A DNA stretch of 64,000 nt. Origin: Perognathus longimembris pacificus (taxonomy: Eukaryota > Chordata > Mammalia > Rodentia > Heteromyidae). Positions 12,301 to 26,000 of the stretch are shown in pieces; position 1 is the first letter of the stretch; each line of letters starts with the position of its first letter. A program made the position numbers and the translations under genes. The stretch spans positions 16,392,673 to 16,456,672 of the forward strand of contig NC_063177.1 of assembly GCF_023159225.1 (NCBI RefSeq), in the 5' to 3' direction. A model generated the notes under the pieces. That model saw only the letters and a program-made list of their open reading frames with translations, did not search any database and was not told where the DNA came from.

Positions 12301-15300
12301 AAAAAAAAAAAAAGAGTCTCACAGAGTTTCCTGCCCAGGCTTTATACGGTGATCCTCAGATCTTTGTCTCCTAAGTAGCTAGGATTACAGGTGTGAGTCA
12401 CCAGTGCCCACAAAGGGTACAGCCTTTGAAGTCAGACTTACTTGGATTTGAATCTCTATTCTGCCAGCTACTACCTATGTAACGTTGAATAGGTTGCTTT
12501 CTCTAAATTTTGGTTTCTTTGTTTGTTTTTGTTTTATCCCCAGTCCTGGGGCTTGGACTAAGGGCCTGAGCACTGTCCCTGGCTTCTTTTTGCTCAAGGC
12601 TAGCCCTCTACCACTTGAGCCATAGTGCCACTTCCGGCTTTTTCTGTTTATGTGGTACTAAGGAATTGAACCCAGGGCTTCATACATGCAAGGCAAGCAC
12701 TCTACCCACTAAGCCATATTCCCAGCCCTAAATTTTGGTTTCTTAATTTTATAAAGAAAGAATGGAAGCTAGGAACCAGTCAGTGGCTCACATCTGTAAT
12801 CTTAGCTGTTCAGGAAGCTGAAATCTGAGGATCACAGTTTGAAGCCAACCTAGACAGACATATCTGAGAGACTCTTACATCTGATTAACCAGCAAAAAGC
12901 TGGGAATTGAATATGGCTCAAGTGGTAGAGCACTACTAACTTAAAAAAAAACAAACAAAACTGACCAAGAGTACAAGGCCCTGAATTCAACCCTAGTAAT
13001 GCACACCCCAAAACAAAGAGATGGTTAGAACAGCTATTTCATAGGCCACTGTGAGGATTAAACTAGTTACTATATAATGCAAAGCTCAGTATCTGCAGTA
13101 CCTCAGTAGATGGTAGTGCTGATCATCATTATCATCATTATCATCATTATCATCCTATTAGAATCATAGGAATCATCTCCTGCTGAATCTCTCCCCTTGT
13201 ACGGGTGCTGACTGTCCCTCAAAGGAAGCTCTCTGGGGCAGCTGCATGTTCTCCACTGACCAAGGCCAAAAGTGAGAGAGTGAGGAATGGAGCTGGGACC
13301 ACCCGGGGAGTAATGGCTGTTGAGAGCTGAGGCTGCAATCAGGGAGGTGCCATCCCTGGGGAAGGCTGTGCTTGCCTTAAGCTGCTCCTTAAGTTAACTG
13401 GCCACCTCCTACCCTGCCCAAGCTCTGGAAGGGCAGCTGAACAAGGCCGTGTCATGTGAATTCCTGTAATGGGGCCAAGCAGTCCCCACACACCACCAGG
13501 CTGTGGTCTTAAAAAGAAACCAGAGCAAGGTCTGCTGAGCTACAGCATCTGCTCCTGATGCTCTCTGGGGCAAGGAAGCCTCCTCGTCTAATTCCCAGAT
13601 GTTGGCCAGAGTTGATTCATATCAGTTCATTAGCATGAATTAAATTTAAATTGGGCAGTTTAGCTTTCCCTATTGTTTACCCTTTTGAATCATTTGCAAT
13701 TTCAAAATGAAAACAGGTCCAACATGTGCATGAGGGAGAATAAGGAGTGTGAGTTCAAGCATACAAGGGTACAGGTATAATTGTGAGTGACTGACTTAGG
13801 TGTGACCAGATAAGAAAGGAGCCTTAGAGTGTAAATGGGAGCAGTGTGAGAGAAAGAGTAACAGTTTGGGGCACCATGGACAAAGAATAATTCCGGCCTG
13901 CAGGGCAGAGGGATGATTCAGGAAGTACCTGGCTCTCATCTTCTCTCTCCTGTGGTCTTCTTCATCATCCAAAGGAGGAGGACGTGGTGATTGAAGACTT
14001 TGAGGAAGATTCAGAAGCTGAAGGCAGTGGGGGTGAGGATGACATCAGGGAACTTCGGGCCAAGAAGATGGCTCTAGCCAGGAAGATAGCGGAGCAGCAG
14101 CGTCGCCAGGAAAAGATCCAGGTGAGGCCTGTCTGGGGAGAGTGATTCCCATGTAGAAGTGGCTGTACCCATGGTGAGGGGATGTTGGTAGATAGTAGGG
14201 ATAAGTAGGCCCTTGCAGGAAGCAGCTGCATGTTCTCTCTACTGACTAAGGTCAGAAAGGAGAAAGAAATGGAGCGAGAGCCCTCAATGTCTTGTCCAGT
14301 TCCTCCCAATTTTCTTACTTCACCACTACATTCAGATAGCTTGTCTGGTGCCTGTGGTAATCTCCTTCTTCGAAAGCTCCAAGGCAGGGGCAGGGTCTTC
14401 TTTGACAATCTGATGAGCTCTTCTCCCCAGGGAGGCTCTATCAGTTACACCTCCATACATGGTTGTTCATGCAGTTTCAGGGTTTCAGAGTTCCTCTGCA
14501 CCATACCCAGATTCTTGGGGAAAGAGTGTGCTAAACACGGGCTACTGATCTGACTTTCTAATGGACAGGGTACTCTCCACACCCTCCCAGAGAGAAGCTA
14601 TCTAATCTTCCATGAAAAGATTTCCCTACTGTTAGCACTGTTGGAGACCCAAACCTTCACTTCCAGCAAGTTTTTCTGTATGGCTTTCCCAGGTCTGTCT
14701 CTTATCTAAGGCTTAGAGCAGGCAGGGAAGAGCCACTCATTCACCCCTTTATAGAATGTATGCATGAGGAAGTATTAAGCCACCCTGTTTGGTTTCTCTA
14801 GGGTAGATATATCTTCAGCCTTCTGCTCAGCTACCCATCTCCAGAGCAGGGTTTAATAAAGGTCAGGCAAACCTGATTATAATCCAGGCTCTGCCATTTA
14901 ATTAGCCTTGCAACATTGGGTAACTCATTTAACTTCTCAGAGCCTCTTTCCTCATCTACAAAGTGAAAGTAATAACAGCAACTACTTCTTCATGTCTCCG
15001 TGAGGCCTGAATAGGACAGTGCATGTAAAGTGAGTAACACAGCACATGGGTCCTCTGTCTGAGAACAGTCTCATCGCTTTTCCCTGGGAATGGAAGTGAT
15101 AGCAGTTTGGATTCATCCTCCTTTAGACACATTCCCGTTCCAGACACTTGGGATCCTGTGTGCAGTGCCTCTATCAGCCTGTTATAACAGTGTGGCTACC
15201 TGCTTAGCTTCCGGGGGCTATAAACTCATGTGGTCCAAAAAGCAGCTTCATTCTCAAGCCTCTCTTCCTGTGCTTTTCTTCCTCATCATTAGTCTTCCAA

Positions 15301-16952
15301 AAGTCCTTCCTTTCCTACTCACTACTACCTCCATATCGTGACTCTCAATCCTGAAATTATAGGAACTTGATCACAGATCACCAAGGACCTGTCTTTATCA
15401 AACTTCAGTCCTCATCATAGCTTCCCTGTAGCTTTGGACCCCAAAACTCCTTCCCTCTAGTTTTCCTTTAGCACATCAGAGTGAACATTCTGTCTTCTCT
15501 CTGCTGATTATACCATCCTCATCATTATATTTTTTTCTTCCCTCTTTCCTTTCTACTACTTGTTAGTCTTAGCAAGTTGAGGTGATAGTTAGCAAGTATT
15601 TGTGGTTGACTTCATAAATGATATCAGAGAGATAATAATATTTTTTTTCTACCCTAGCTTTTTACCCATGCTATTCAGTTCTTGATCCTATCTGTTCATT
15701 TATTCCCTCCTCTCTCCTTATTCCTATTGTCACTGCTATCCTAGTTCAGGGACTTAACTTGAATTGCAGCAGTCAAGGCCTCTGCATCATCGCACAGCTT
15801 CAGAAATGCCATTGACCATACAGTCTGTAAATGGCCTCTCCTGGAATTCAGTACCACAAGGCTCCTGTTTCACCCCATTTCTCCAGCACATCATTGTCTT
15901 CCCCAAAGAGCCATTCCTTCACTTGGAAATCATCAGTGCCTTTGCTTGTCTAGTGAAATGCAATCTAATTCCTTCGTATAGCATTTAAGACTATTTGATC
16001 TGTTCCTAGTCCGTTTTTCAAACCTCTTCTCCTACTCCTATATCTGCCATAAGCCATTGCTAGCTGTATGACATTAGACATAGCTAACTTCTTCTGTATC
16101 CTCATCCACAAAACAAACTCGGTACAGCTCCTACCTTTCAGAGTTAACTGTGAGACCTCAGAATAAACAACTATGTATGAAATACTTGTCACTAAGGCTC
16201 TTATGTCTGATGGAGACACTGATCTTTCTCCCTCCTCACTGTCCCTAGACAGTGAGAGACTCTACCCTTCCCACTCTTGGTTCTTTGTTGATGGCTGTCC
16301 CTCAATCCAAAGTACCTTTTTCTGTTCCACATTTCCTGTTACCTGTTGAAATTCTATTCCTTCTCTCAATCCCCAGGTGAAACTCCATCTCCCCAATGAA
16401 ACCTTGTCTGATTTCCCCCAGGAAGTATTTATCACTCTGCTTAGTGTTCCTGTAGTGTTGATTTATACTTCATTCAGAACTGCTATCATGTCTCCTATTA
16501 CAGTTATTTCTGGGTTTGTTTCCCTCAGTGTATTATGAAGTCCTTGGAATCAGGGACTGTGTCTTTAACTCTGTTAATCAAGTGATGTTGAACGATGACT
16601 TTGCTGGTGGCTGGGGACACAGTGAACAGAAACATGACATTCCAAAATACAGTGTAGTGAAGGAGCCAATCCTTAAACACATAACACATGATTTGACATA
16701 GAAGTGATTTTTTTCAACAAGATCAAGCAGGGTCAGAAACCAGTGGCTCACACCTGTAATCCTAGCTTTGCAGTAGGCTAAGACATGGAGGATTACAATT
16801 TGAAACCACCTCAAACAGAAAAGGCCATGAGGCTCCATCTCCAATTAACCAGCAAAATACTGGACCCAAGTCATGCATGGTTCAAGTGGTAGATCACCAG
16901 CCATGAGCAAGCTAGCCAAAAAAGCATAAAAGCCTTAATTCAAGCCCTAGTA

Positions 16953-17027
<75 letters not shown>

Positions 17028-20000
17028 CTATAAAAATAAAATCAAGTAGGGCCACATATTGTGATGATGCTTGCATCACAAATAGCACTTAAGCTGAGGC
17101 CAGGGGGCTGGGAATATAGCCTAGTGGCAAGAGTGCTTGCCTTGTATACCTGAAGCCCTGGGTTCAATTCCTCAGCACCACATATATAAAAAAGGGTCTG
17201 GCACTGTGGCTCAAGTGGCAGAGTGCTAGGAGCAAAAAGAAGCCGGGGCCCAGGACTGGCCCCCCCCCCAAAAAAAAAGCTGAGGAAGAACGATCAAGAG
17301 TTTGAGGATAGTGTGAGCTACACAGCAAGTTCAGTGCCAGCCTGGGTTGTATAGTGAGACAAGGACCCAACACACTTGCCGAATTGCCATGTCTAATTTG
17401 GATACTTGAGCAAGGAGTAACCTTGATAAATGGAAGCCTAATGTGAGACCTGGCTTTGAGGGCCACTAGCTGGCCCCTGTCCTCGAAGGCATGCTATGTA
17501 TAGACTGCTATGGCCCCTTTAAGAGCAGGCCCCACATGCACCACTGCTGGCGGCCCTGCCTCCTGTCAGCCTCCTTCCTCCAGCCTCATAGCCACAGGAG
17601 GATTTCTCAGCAGAGGAAAAATTCCCCCCTTCACTTCCCCCCCTCTCTTTAGTGCCCGGGGCCCTTCACTTCCATAATTCTTCATTTTCCAGCCTTGAAT
17701 GTAAGCCAGACACATCTGTCTGGCCATATGCGTGAACCCTGGAGTCTGTGCCGAGGTGGCTGTAAAACAGGGCCGGTGAAGGCCCTTCTGGGAGAGCGCA
17801 CACATGTGTGTGCCCTCGGGCCATTGGCTCCCTGCCCAGAACCACGGGGCTTCAGCGCTCCAAACCCATGTTAACCTTCTCTCTTTTTCCTCTTTTTGTT
17901 TAATTTAAGGGGGAAAATCCCAAGGAAAAGGTATAAATTGTCCTGGGAGTGAGGGAGAGGCTCCTAGCTAGAGAGGCCATTATTGTTGGCAGGTACCTGG
18001 GTCACACTAATACAATAAGGAAGAAAGGAGCATCGAGTGAATTAAGATGGGAGAGATGGGCTGTAAATTACACTGCTCTGAACCCCATCAGTCTCCAGGG
18101 TGTTAACCGAGAGGTGTAAGGCAAGTCCCCAGCTCCCAGCGCCTTTTACAGATGCAGCAAAACAGGAACCACACATGTTTGGGGAAGGGGATATGAAGAT
18201 GGGGTTGAACAAAATCCCTCTGGCCCTCAGGATGGCTGTAAAATCCAAGTGAGATGTGGGGCCACACCCCCACTTTCCTGCTGCTCCCACCTAAACCCCT
18301 GGGCCTCAGCTCATCTGTGGGGATGGGGGAGGTGAGTTCTGCCTTCCCTCCGTAGCCTGTCCCTCCCTGCTTCCTGCGCTGCACAGAGGCTGGTAAGTGG
18401 GGCCGATTGGAGGTCAAAAAAGGGGTGTGGGGAGCTCTGGGACCTGTGCAGCTGGAGCTGTAGAGTCCAGGCAGGGCCCTGGATGTGGGGGGCACAAGTC
18501 TTCCCACCCAGGGCTTTGAGGCCACACTCTCTGGCTCAGTTGAGGCTTTTCCTTGGTGCCTGAAACAGTACTTCATGCTAGCTTGGTCTTGCCCACCTTA
18601 CAGCCCTCACCCTGAGTTCTTCTCATTCCCATTGCCATTCTTGGGAAGTGTCCAGAGACCAGAACAGGGTACATGGTTTGTCTGGGAAATTGGTCAGAAG
18701 TGTTTCATTCCTCACCAGGCCCCCAGGGCCAAGCAGTCACTGAAAATCCTCCTCCAGGCACGAGGCGTGGCCTCTTGGCACCTCATTCTGGCCCAGGCCC
18801 TGTGAATCCCCTGCCTCCTCCCTGCCTCCATGAGGCTGTGCTGTGATTTGTGCTCCTGTCGGGCGGGGTCAGGTTTCCTGAGCAGTTGCAAACATCCCAC
18901 CTGAAACATAACAGGCTCTTCCTCTGTCCACAGCTATTGTTTCCTTCTGCATTATGGCCACAGTCTTGCCCTGTAGCCAGCAATGACATGTGTTCTGAAA
19001 ATAGCTTTGCTCCCCTGTCCCCTTCCCGCCCACCCACCCTCCTGAAGATGCAGTCACTTCTTTGTGGTAGCCCCAGGAGTTTCACTCTAAATATAGTCAC
19101 AGTCTGCTCCTACTGCCACCCAGCTGGGGGGGCGGGGGTGTTGTGGAACAATGGGGTATGCAGAGAGCCCCCAACACCTGTATGGAAGCTAGCGGAAGGC
19201 AGACACTCAGCCCTGGCTCCTAGCTGTCGGAGGCAGGGTGGGAGCCAACAAACTACCAGGCCAGGGGCACGTTCACGCCAAAGCAGGAAAGCACATCAGC
19301 CGGCAGAGCCCGGCACCGCCCAAGCCCACTCCAGCCTCTACACACCAGGCTGCGGCCATCCAGTTTGCTCTAGCTTCTCCCACCTTATTAGCTCCAACAG
19401 TAGCATCCACAGGACCCTGTCCTCCCTCAGAATTGCGAAGCCGTTGCTGAAACTCCCTTGCACTGTGGACTGGGACAAAGCTCCAGCGTGTCGTGCTTAG
19501 TTCTGCTCCCTCTCCATGGTAAAGGGCACAAGTCTGGCTTTTTCAGAACAAGGGTAGATTCAGAACAAGTAGATTACTATGAGACTCTGTGATTGAGTTC
19601 ATAGAACTCCTATGATACATTCATCTCTGTCCTAAGCCAGTCAAGGTAGCACAAGCCTGTGTTACCAGCTACTCAAGAGGCCGAGAGGGGGAGGGTCCCT
19701 TGAGCCTAGGAGTTTGAGACCAGCCTGAGCAATGTAGAGCGACCCTGTCCAAAAACCTAAAACAAACAAAAGAACCCATCTCTTATGGTAGGTAGTATAA
19801 AAGAAACTATAAGAAATAGACTCCTGGGGCTGGAAATATGGCCTAGTGGCAAGAGTGCCCTGGGTTCAACTCCTCAGCACTACATACACAGAAAAAGCCA
19901 GAAGGGGTGCTGTGACTCAAGTGGCAGAGTGCTAGTCTTAAGCAAAAAAGAAGCCAGGGACAGTGCTCAGGCCCTGAGTCCAAGGCCCAGGACTGGCAAA

Positions 20001-23000
20001 AAAAGAAAGAAAGAAAGAAAGAAATAGACTCCTTGAGCAGTTAGTATATGCTGAGCCTATGGTGCTTTCAGTCATCAGAGGATTCTAAGCAGCAATTTCC
20101 CATTGGCAACATACCCATATGAAGATGCACTCCTGCTGCTCCCAAAGGAGGCTCTGCCTGCTTTATATATTCAGTGCATTTATCTGTTCCCTTTGGTTTC
20201 TGCCAATGATTATCTCACCAGCTATTCACTTTTCCCCCTACTTTTTTCACTTTTCATTTACACCCACACACTTTTGTTTCTGGCCGTTAGGGGTTTGAAC
20301 TCAGGGCCTTATGTTTGCTCAGCCTGCTTGCTTGACTAGTACTCTATTACTTGAACCATGTCTGTGACTGGCTTTTTGCTGGTTATTTTGTAGAGTAGGA
20401 TTGCAGCTACCTGCATCCTACTTTACTGGTTATTTTTTGAGACAAGGTCACACTTCTTGCTCAGGCATATGTCTAGACTTTGACCTGTCTGCGGTAGGCT
20501 TTCTGTGATTGCTGGTATGACAGGCATACCCCACCATATACAGCTTCCTCTGTTGGGAAATCTCTTGGACTTTCTTGTCCAGACTGTCCTGGAACTGCTC
20601 CTCCCGTTTTCAGCCTCCCACTCAGCTAAGAGTACATGTGTGAGCCACTAACACCAGCTTTTGTTTTGTTTTTGTTTTTTTGCTGGTCCTGGGGCTTGAA
20701 CTCAGGGCCTGAGGACTGTCCCTGGCTTCTTTTTGCTCAAGGCTAGTACTCTGCCTCTTGAGCCACAGTGCCACTTCTGGCCCTTTTCTATATGTGGTGC
20801 TGAGGAATCAAACCCAGGGTTTCATGTACACGAGGCAAGCACTCTACCGCTAAGCCATATTCCCAGCCCCTAGCACCCAACTTTTATCCATATAGTTGTT
20901 GTTGTTGTTGTTTGCCAGTGCTTGGGCTTGAACTCAAGTCCTGAGCACTGTCCCTGGCTTCTTTTTTATTTTTTGCTCAAGGCTAGCACTCTACCACTTG
21001 AGCCACAGTGCCACTTTCGGCTTTTTTCTATATATGTGGTGCTGAGGAATTGAACCCAGGGCTTCATGTATACAAGGCGAGCACTTTACCACTAGGCCAT
21101 ATTCCCAGCCCCTTATCCATATAGTTTTTTGTCATGTTTTAATTTTGTTTTTGCCAGTCCTGGGACTTGAACTCAGGGCCTGAGCACTGTCCCTGAGCTT
21201 CTTTTGCTCAAGGCTAGCCTTCTGCCACTTCAGCCACGGTGCCACGTCCAGCTTTTTCTGTGTATGTGGTACTGAGGAATTGAACCCAGGGATTATATGC
21301 ATGCTAGGCAAGCACTCTACCACTAAGCCACATTCCCAGCCCTATCCATATAGTTTTTAAAAATCAATAGTAATGGCTAGGAATATGGCATAGTGGCAAA
21401 TGTGCTTGCCTAGTATACATGAAGCCCTGGGTTCGATTCCTCAGTACCACATACATAGAAAAGGCCAGAAGTGGCACTGTGGCTCAAGTGTTAGAGTGCT
21501 AGCGTTGCCTTGAGTTCAAGCCCTAGGACTGGCAAAAAAGAAGAAGGAGGAGAAGGAGAAGAAGAAAGAGACATTAAAAAAAAAATCAAGGCTGGGAATA
21601 TGGCCTAGTGGCAAGAGTGCTTACCTCCTATACATGAAGCCATGGGTTCGATTCCCCATCACCACATATATAGAAAACAGAAGTGGTGCTGTGGCTCAAG
21701 TGGCAGAGTGCTAGCTTTGAGCAAAAAGAAGCCAGGGACAGGGCTCAGGTCCTGAGTCCAAGCCCAGGACTGGCAAAAAAAAAAAAAAAAAAAATCAATA
21801 GTAATGTCCCACACAGGTGACTCATGCCTGTGATCCTAGCTACTCAGGAGGCTGAGATCTGAGGATTATGGTTCAAAACCAACTGGCTCCCCTTCCTCCC
21901 TCTGCCCAGTTCTCTACCAGCTTGTTCCAGTAAGCTCCTATACCTCAAGCAAAGTTGGTTACAAAGCACCTTGCAGAAATTGAATGAAGCTCCTTTTTAT
22001 TCCTTCGTGCCAATGTGGTCTTTACTGACACCAGTGTGACTTGGAAGTGCCTCACTTTCCTTGGGTTCCCCAAGCACGGTCCAAGGACCAGTGCGGCCCA
22101 GGCTTATCCGAAATCAGAAGAATTCCAGTGGAACTCTCCTTCCGGGTCAGCACACTTGACTCCAGGCCAGGGCTAGGCGGTCTGAATCTCAGCATTCCAG
22201 TTGCGCCCCCCTCGCCCCCACCAGAGGCTTCTGCAACTTTTTATTCATACAAACAAAAATAAATCTCACTACCGGCCTCTGAACTCCATAGCAGCATGCT
22301 TCCCCTTCTCCCCGAGCATCCCATGGCTGTGAGTAGGGACTTGGCACTCTCCCCACTAGCATCACTTTTTCACTCCCTGCGCATCCTGTGTCCTTCTCTC
22401 ACCGTGCGACCCAGAGATCAGAATGGGACGTGACGGCCGGCACAGGCGCCGAGCACAGCTGCCAGGAATCTGACGGGTAAAATCTGGAAAAGTTGGGAGG
22501 GCAAATGCTAGACACACACAGCGCCACTCAGAAAGGGCCGGAAACACAGACACCCATAGAGGAGTGCCTGTCTACTCCCAACCCTTCTTGATCTGCCATT
22601 CTTTTTAAGAGAATTAAACCAGTTTTGCAATCTAGGTATAACCCCCTCAAGCCCACAGGTACCCCAAGAGAAGAGGCTGCAGCCTTGTCTAATCTCCTGA
22701 TTCTGCGAGGGCATGTGGGGAACAGGAAGCAGTTGTGTGGTGACTCACTGGGCAGAACCAGGTTAAGGGAAGTTGTCTGCAGGCGTCCCTGGGACCGGAT
22801 GAGGGCAGCTCAGCTCTGATCACCCGCACACAGCTTGGCCCTGCCCCACCCCCAGGGAACTGACTGCCACCTCCCTAAGAGGCTGTGGCTAGTTCACCTT
22901 TCTAGTCACAAGCCAGAGTTCTAGGAACCCAGCGAAGTTACAGGTTTTGCCTCTTCCCTGTCACCAGAACAGCAGGTGTGCTCACTGCCTTCAGCCTCCC

Positions 23001-26000
23001 CCAGCTACCTGGCTTAAAGGGCCACCTGCCTATTGGCAGCATAAATGGAGAATGAGTCAAGGTCTAAGGCGGTAATTAACAGTTCACACAGTGAAAATGG
23101 CAGCCAGCAATCTTCTTGTTAAATCAGGACTGTAGGATCATTTCTGTGTGCATGTGTGTCTATCTGCCTGTGTCTGTGTGTGTGTGTATGTACGTACGCA
23201 CGCTAGTCCTAAGCCTTGAACTCAGGGCCTGGGCTCTGTCCTTGCTCAGGGTAGCACTCTGCCACTTGAGCCACAGCTCCTGTTCAGCTGTTTTTGTAGT
23301 TTTATCTCACAGACTTTCCTGCTCAGGCTGGTTTCAAAACATGATCCTCAGATCTCAGCCACAAGCATAAGCCACCAGTGCCTGGATCCCAGGTCATTTC
23401 TCATAGCAAATGTGAGAGAAGTGGCAGGGTACTGCTAGGTCCTGGGCCATGTCACTGCTGGGGCCACTGCCCCTTATCTCCCCCAAGTCAGATGGAAGTT
23501 CTTTTTTTGCTCTCTCACCTAGAAAGGTTTGAGGTCTAGGGTACTAAGAAAAGTATTCCTGACAGCGGAAGAGCAAGATGAAGAGGAAAAGCCTGGGAAA
23601 AGCAAGAACAGCAATGTGGATGCTCCTCTGCGTGCAAAGGATGGGCAGAACCTTGTCTACTGAACCTGCTCTTCAGAAATGCTCAGGCTATAGTGGCAAG
23701 AATGCCTGCCTCGAATACACGAGGCCCTAGGTTCGATTCCCCAGCACCACATATACAGAAAACGGCCAGAAGCGGCGCTGTGGCTCAAGTGGCGGAGTGC
23801 TAGCCTTGAGCGGGAAGAAGCCAGGGACAGTGCTCAGGCCCTGAGTCCAAGGCCCAGGACTGGCCAAAAAAAAAAGAAAAAAAAAAAAGAAATGCTCAGG
23901 CTAGGGGCTGGGAATGCAGCTTAGTGGTAGAGTGCTTGCCTAGCATGCATGAAGCCCTGGGTCTGATTCCTCGGTACCACATATACAGAAAAGGCCGGAA
24001 GTGACGCTGTGGCTCAAGTAGTAGAGTGCTAGCCTTGAACACATAGAGGCTCAGGGACAGAGCCCAGGCCCTGAGTTCAAGCCCCAGTACTGGCATGGTT
24101 GGCCGGGGGGGGGGGGGAAGCTCAAGCCAAAAGTGGTAGAATATGCCACTCCCCCATTGGCAGCCCTCTGGGAAGGAGCAGTGACTAGGTCCCCTAGAAG
24201 TCGGCTGGCAGCGGGGCTATTTTCCCCTGTTGGAATGAGATCAGTAGGAAGACTGTGGCAGTCTGGGCCCCTCAGCCACATTTCTCATGCTGCCAGCGTC
24301 CTGTGGCCTGTGCCTGTACCAGATGTGGTAGCAGTGGCAGTAGCAACTTACTCATAGGGAAAGGTCCCTGGCAGGTCACAAAGAAACCACCCCCATCATT
24401 TAAAGGCATGCCCTTTCAGTTTTACTGTTACTCTTAGTGAATCCCCCTCACTGACTGTTGGTGGCCAGGCCCAGCACTGTAGGCCCCATCCCAGCTGGCA
24501 CGCACATACTCTCCTTGCCCAATGCCTGTCTGTGCCCCTGCAGTTGTGTAGTAAGAGGCCATGGAAGGGTATGACAGGGCCTGGGACCTGCTCCTCTGTC
24601 CTGTGAGGTTTCTGCTGGTACCCACTTCCCTGTACTCTGTCTGGTACAGGTGACAACAGATCACTTCTTGGCCATGGCATCCACAGAAGAAACACAGTAA
24701 TTAGTGACTATGTTCTATAGTGACAGGTATATCCAGGCCTGTCTTCACAAGCCACGGCCATGCATGGCTAACAGGCTTAGGAATACTGGACTTTCACTCA
24801 TATGCATGAAAGTCTTTGGGATAGACAAACCCTGGACCCTGGGCTTCTGGGGAGTAAAAGTGGTGCACACACCTATGGTATCATGAGAGATGGCTGGTGA
24901 TGTAGGATGATACTGAGGTTGTATTATGGCGATTAAGCTTGCAACTAGGAAGCACATGACTAGCTATCATCAAATCCTCAAAACCTTGGATAGCAATTCT
25001 GAAGATGAACCTAAGCAAAAAGTCAGTTTAAAGAAAACATGAGCCTAGTGCTGGTGGCTCACACCTGTAATCTCAGCTGCTTAGGAGGTTAAAATCTGAG
25101 GATCACTGTTCAAAGCCAACCCAGTCAGAAAAGTCCATGAGACTCTTATCTCTAATTATCCACCAAAAGGCCAGAAGTGGAACTACGGCTCAAGTGGTAA
25201 AGTGTTATGTTAACCTTGAATAAAAAAGCTCTGGGACAGCACCACAGGACCAGCACAAAAAAAACGAAAACATGAAGTCAATAATAGTACCTCTCGGGCT
25301 GGGAATATGGCCTAGTGGTAAAATGTTCGCCTCGTATACATGAAGCCCTGGGTTCAATTCCTCAGCACCACATATATAGAAAAAGCCAGAAGTGGCGCTG
25401 TGGCTCAAGTGGCAGAGTGCTAGCCTTGAGCAAAAGGAAGCCAGGGACAGTGCTCAGGCCCTGAGTTCAAGCCCCAGGACTGGCAACAAAAAACCAAACA
25501 ATAATAGCATTCAAGTTTATGGCAAAGAATCTAAGTAGAACCAAAAAGGCCAGTGTGGGGCTGGGGATATAGCCTAGTGGCAAGAGTGCCTGCCTCGGAT
25601 ACACGAGGCCCTAGGTTCGATTCCCCAGCACCACATATACAGAAAACGGCCAGAAGCGGCGCTGTGGCTCAAGTGGCAGAGTGCTAGCCTTGAGCGGGAA
25701 GAAGCCAGGGACAGTACTCAGGCCCTGAGTCCAAGGCCCAGGACTGGCCAAAAAAAAAGCGACACGGTCACCAAAAAGGCCAGTGTTTAGAAAACAGTGT
25801 GCCAGGAGAGTGAAGATAGTGGAAGTTCTGATTGGTCTGGGTGTTGGCTCAGCATGCATGTGAGTTGGGGTTTAATTCACCTCACTGCATACACTCTTGG
25901 TGCTGCAGGAGACTGATTATTAGTGGCCAGTCAATTATTAATGGTCAGTTAATAGCACTTTTTCGCCACATTTTTGTTTTGTTGTTTATTCAGTTTTTAG

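Larger units (their letters stand above)
9398..13974 (+). other. SMG6: SMG6 intron 9398-13974
   Basis: Single-copy sequence to 11690. Then a cluster of SINEs with a truncated L1 (11697-13014), a short ATCATT microsatellite (about 13120-13156) and AT-rich, possibly conserved DNA around 13610-13700. Confidence 0.7.
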
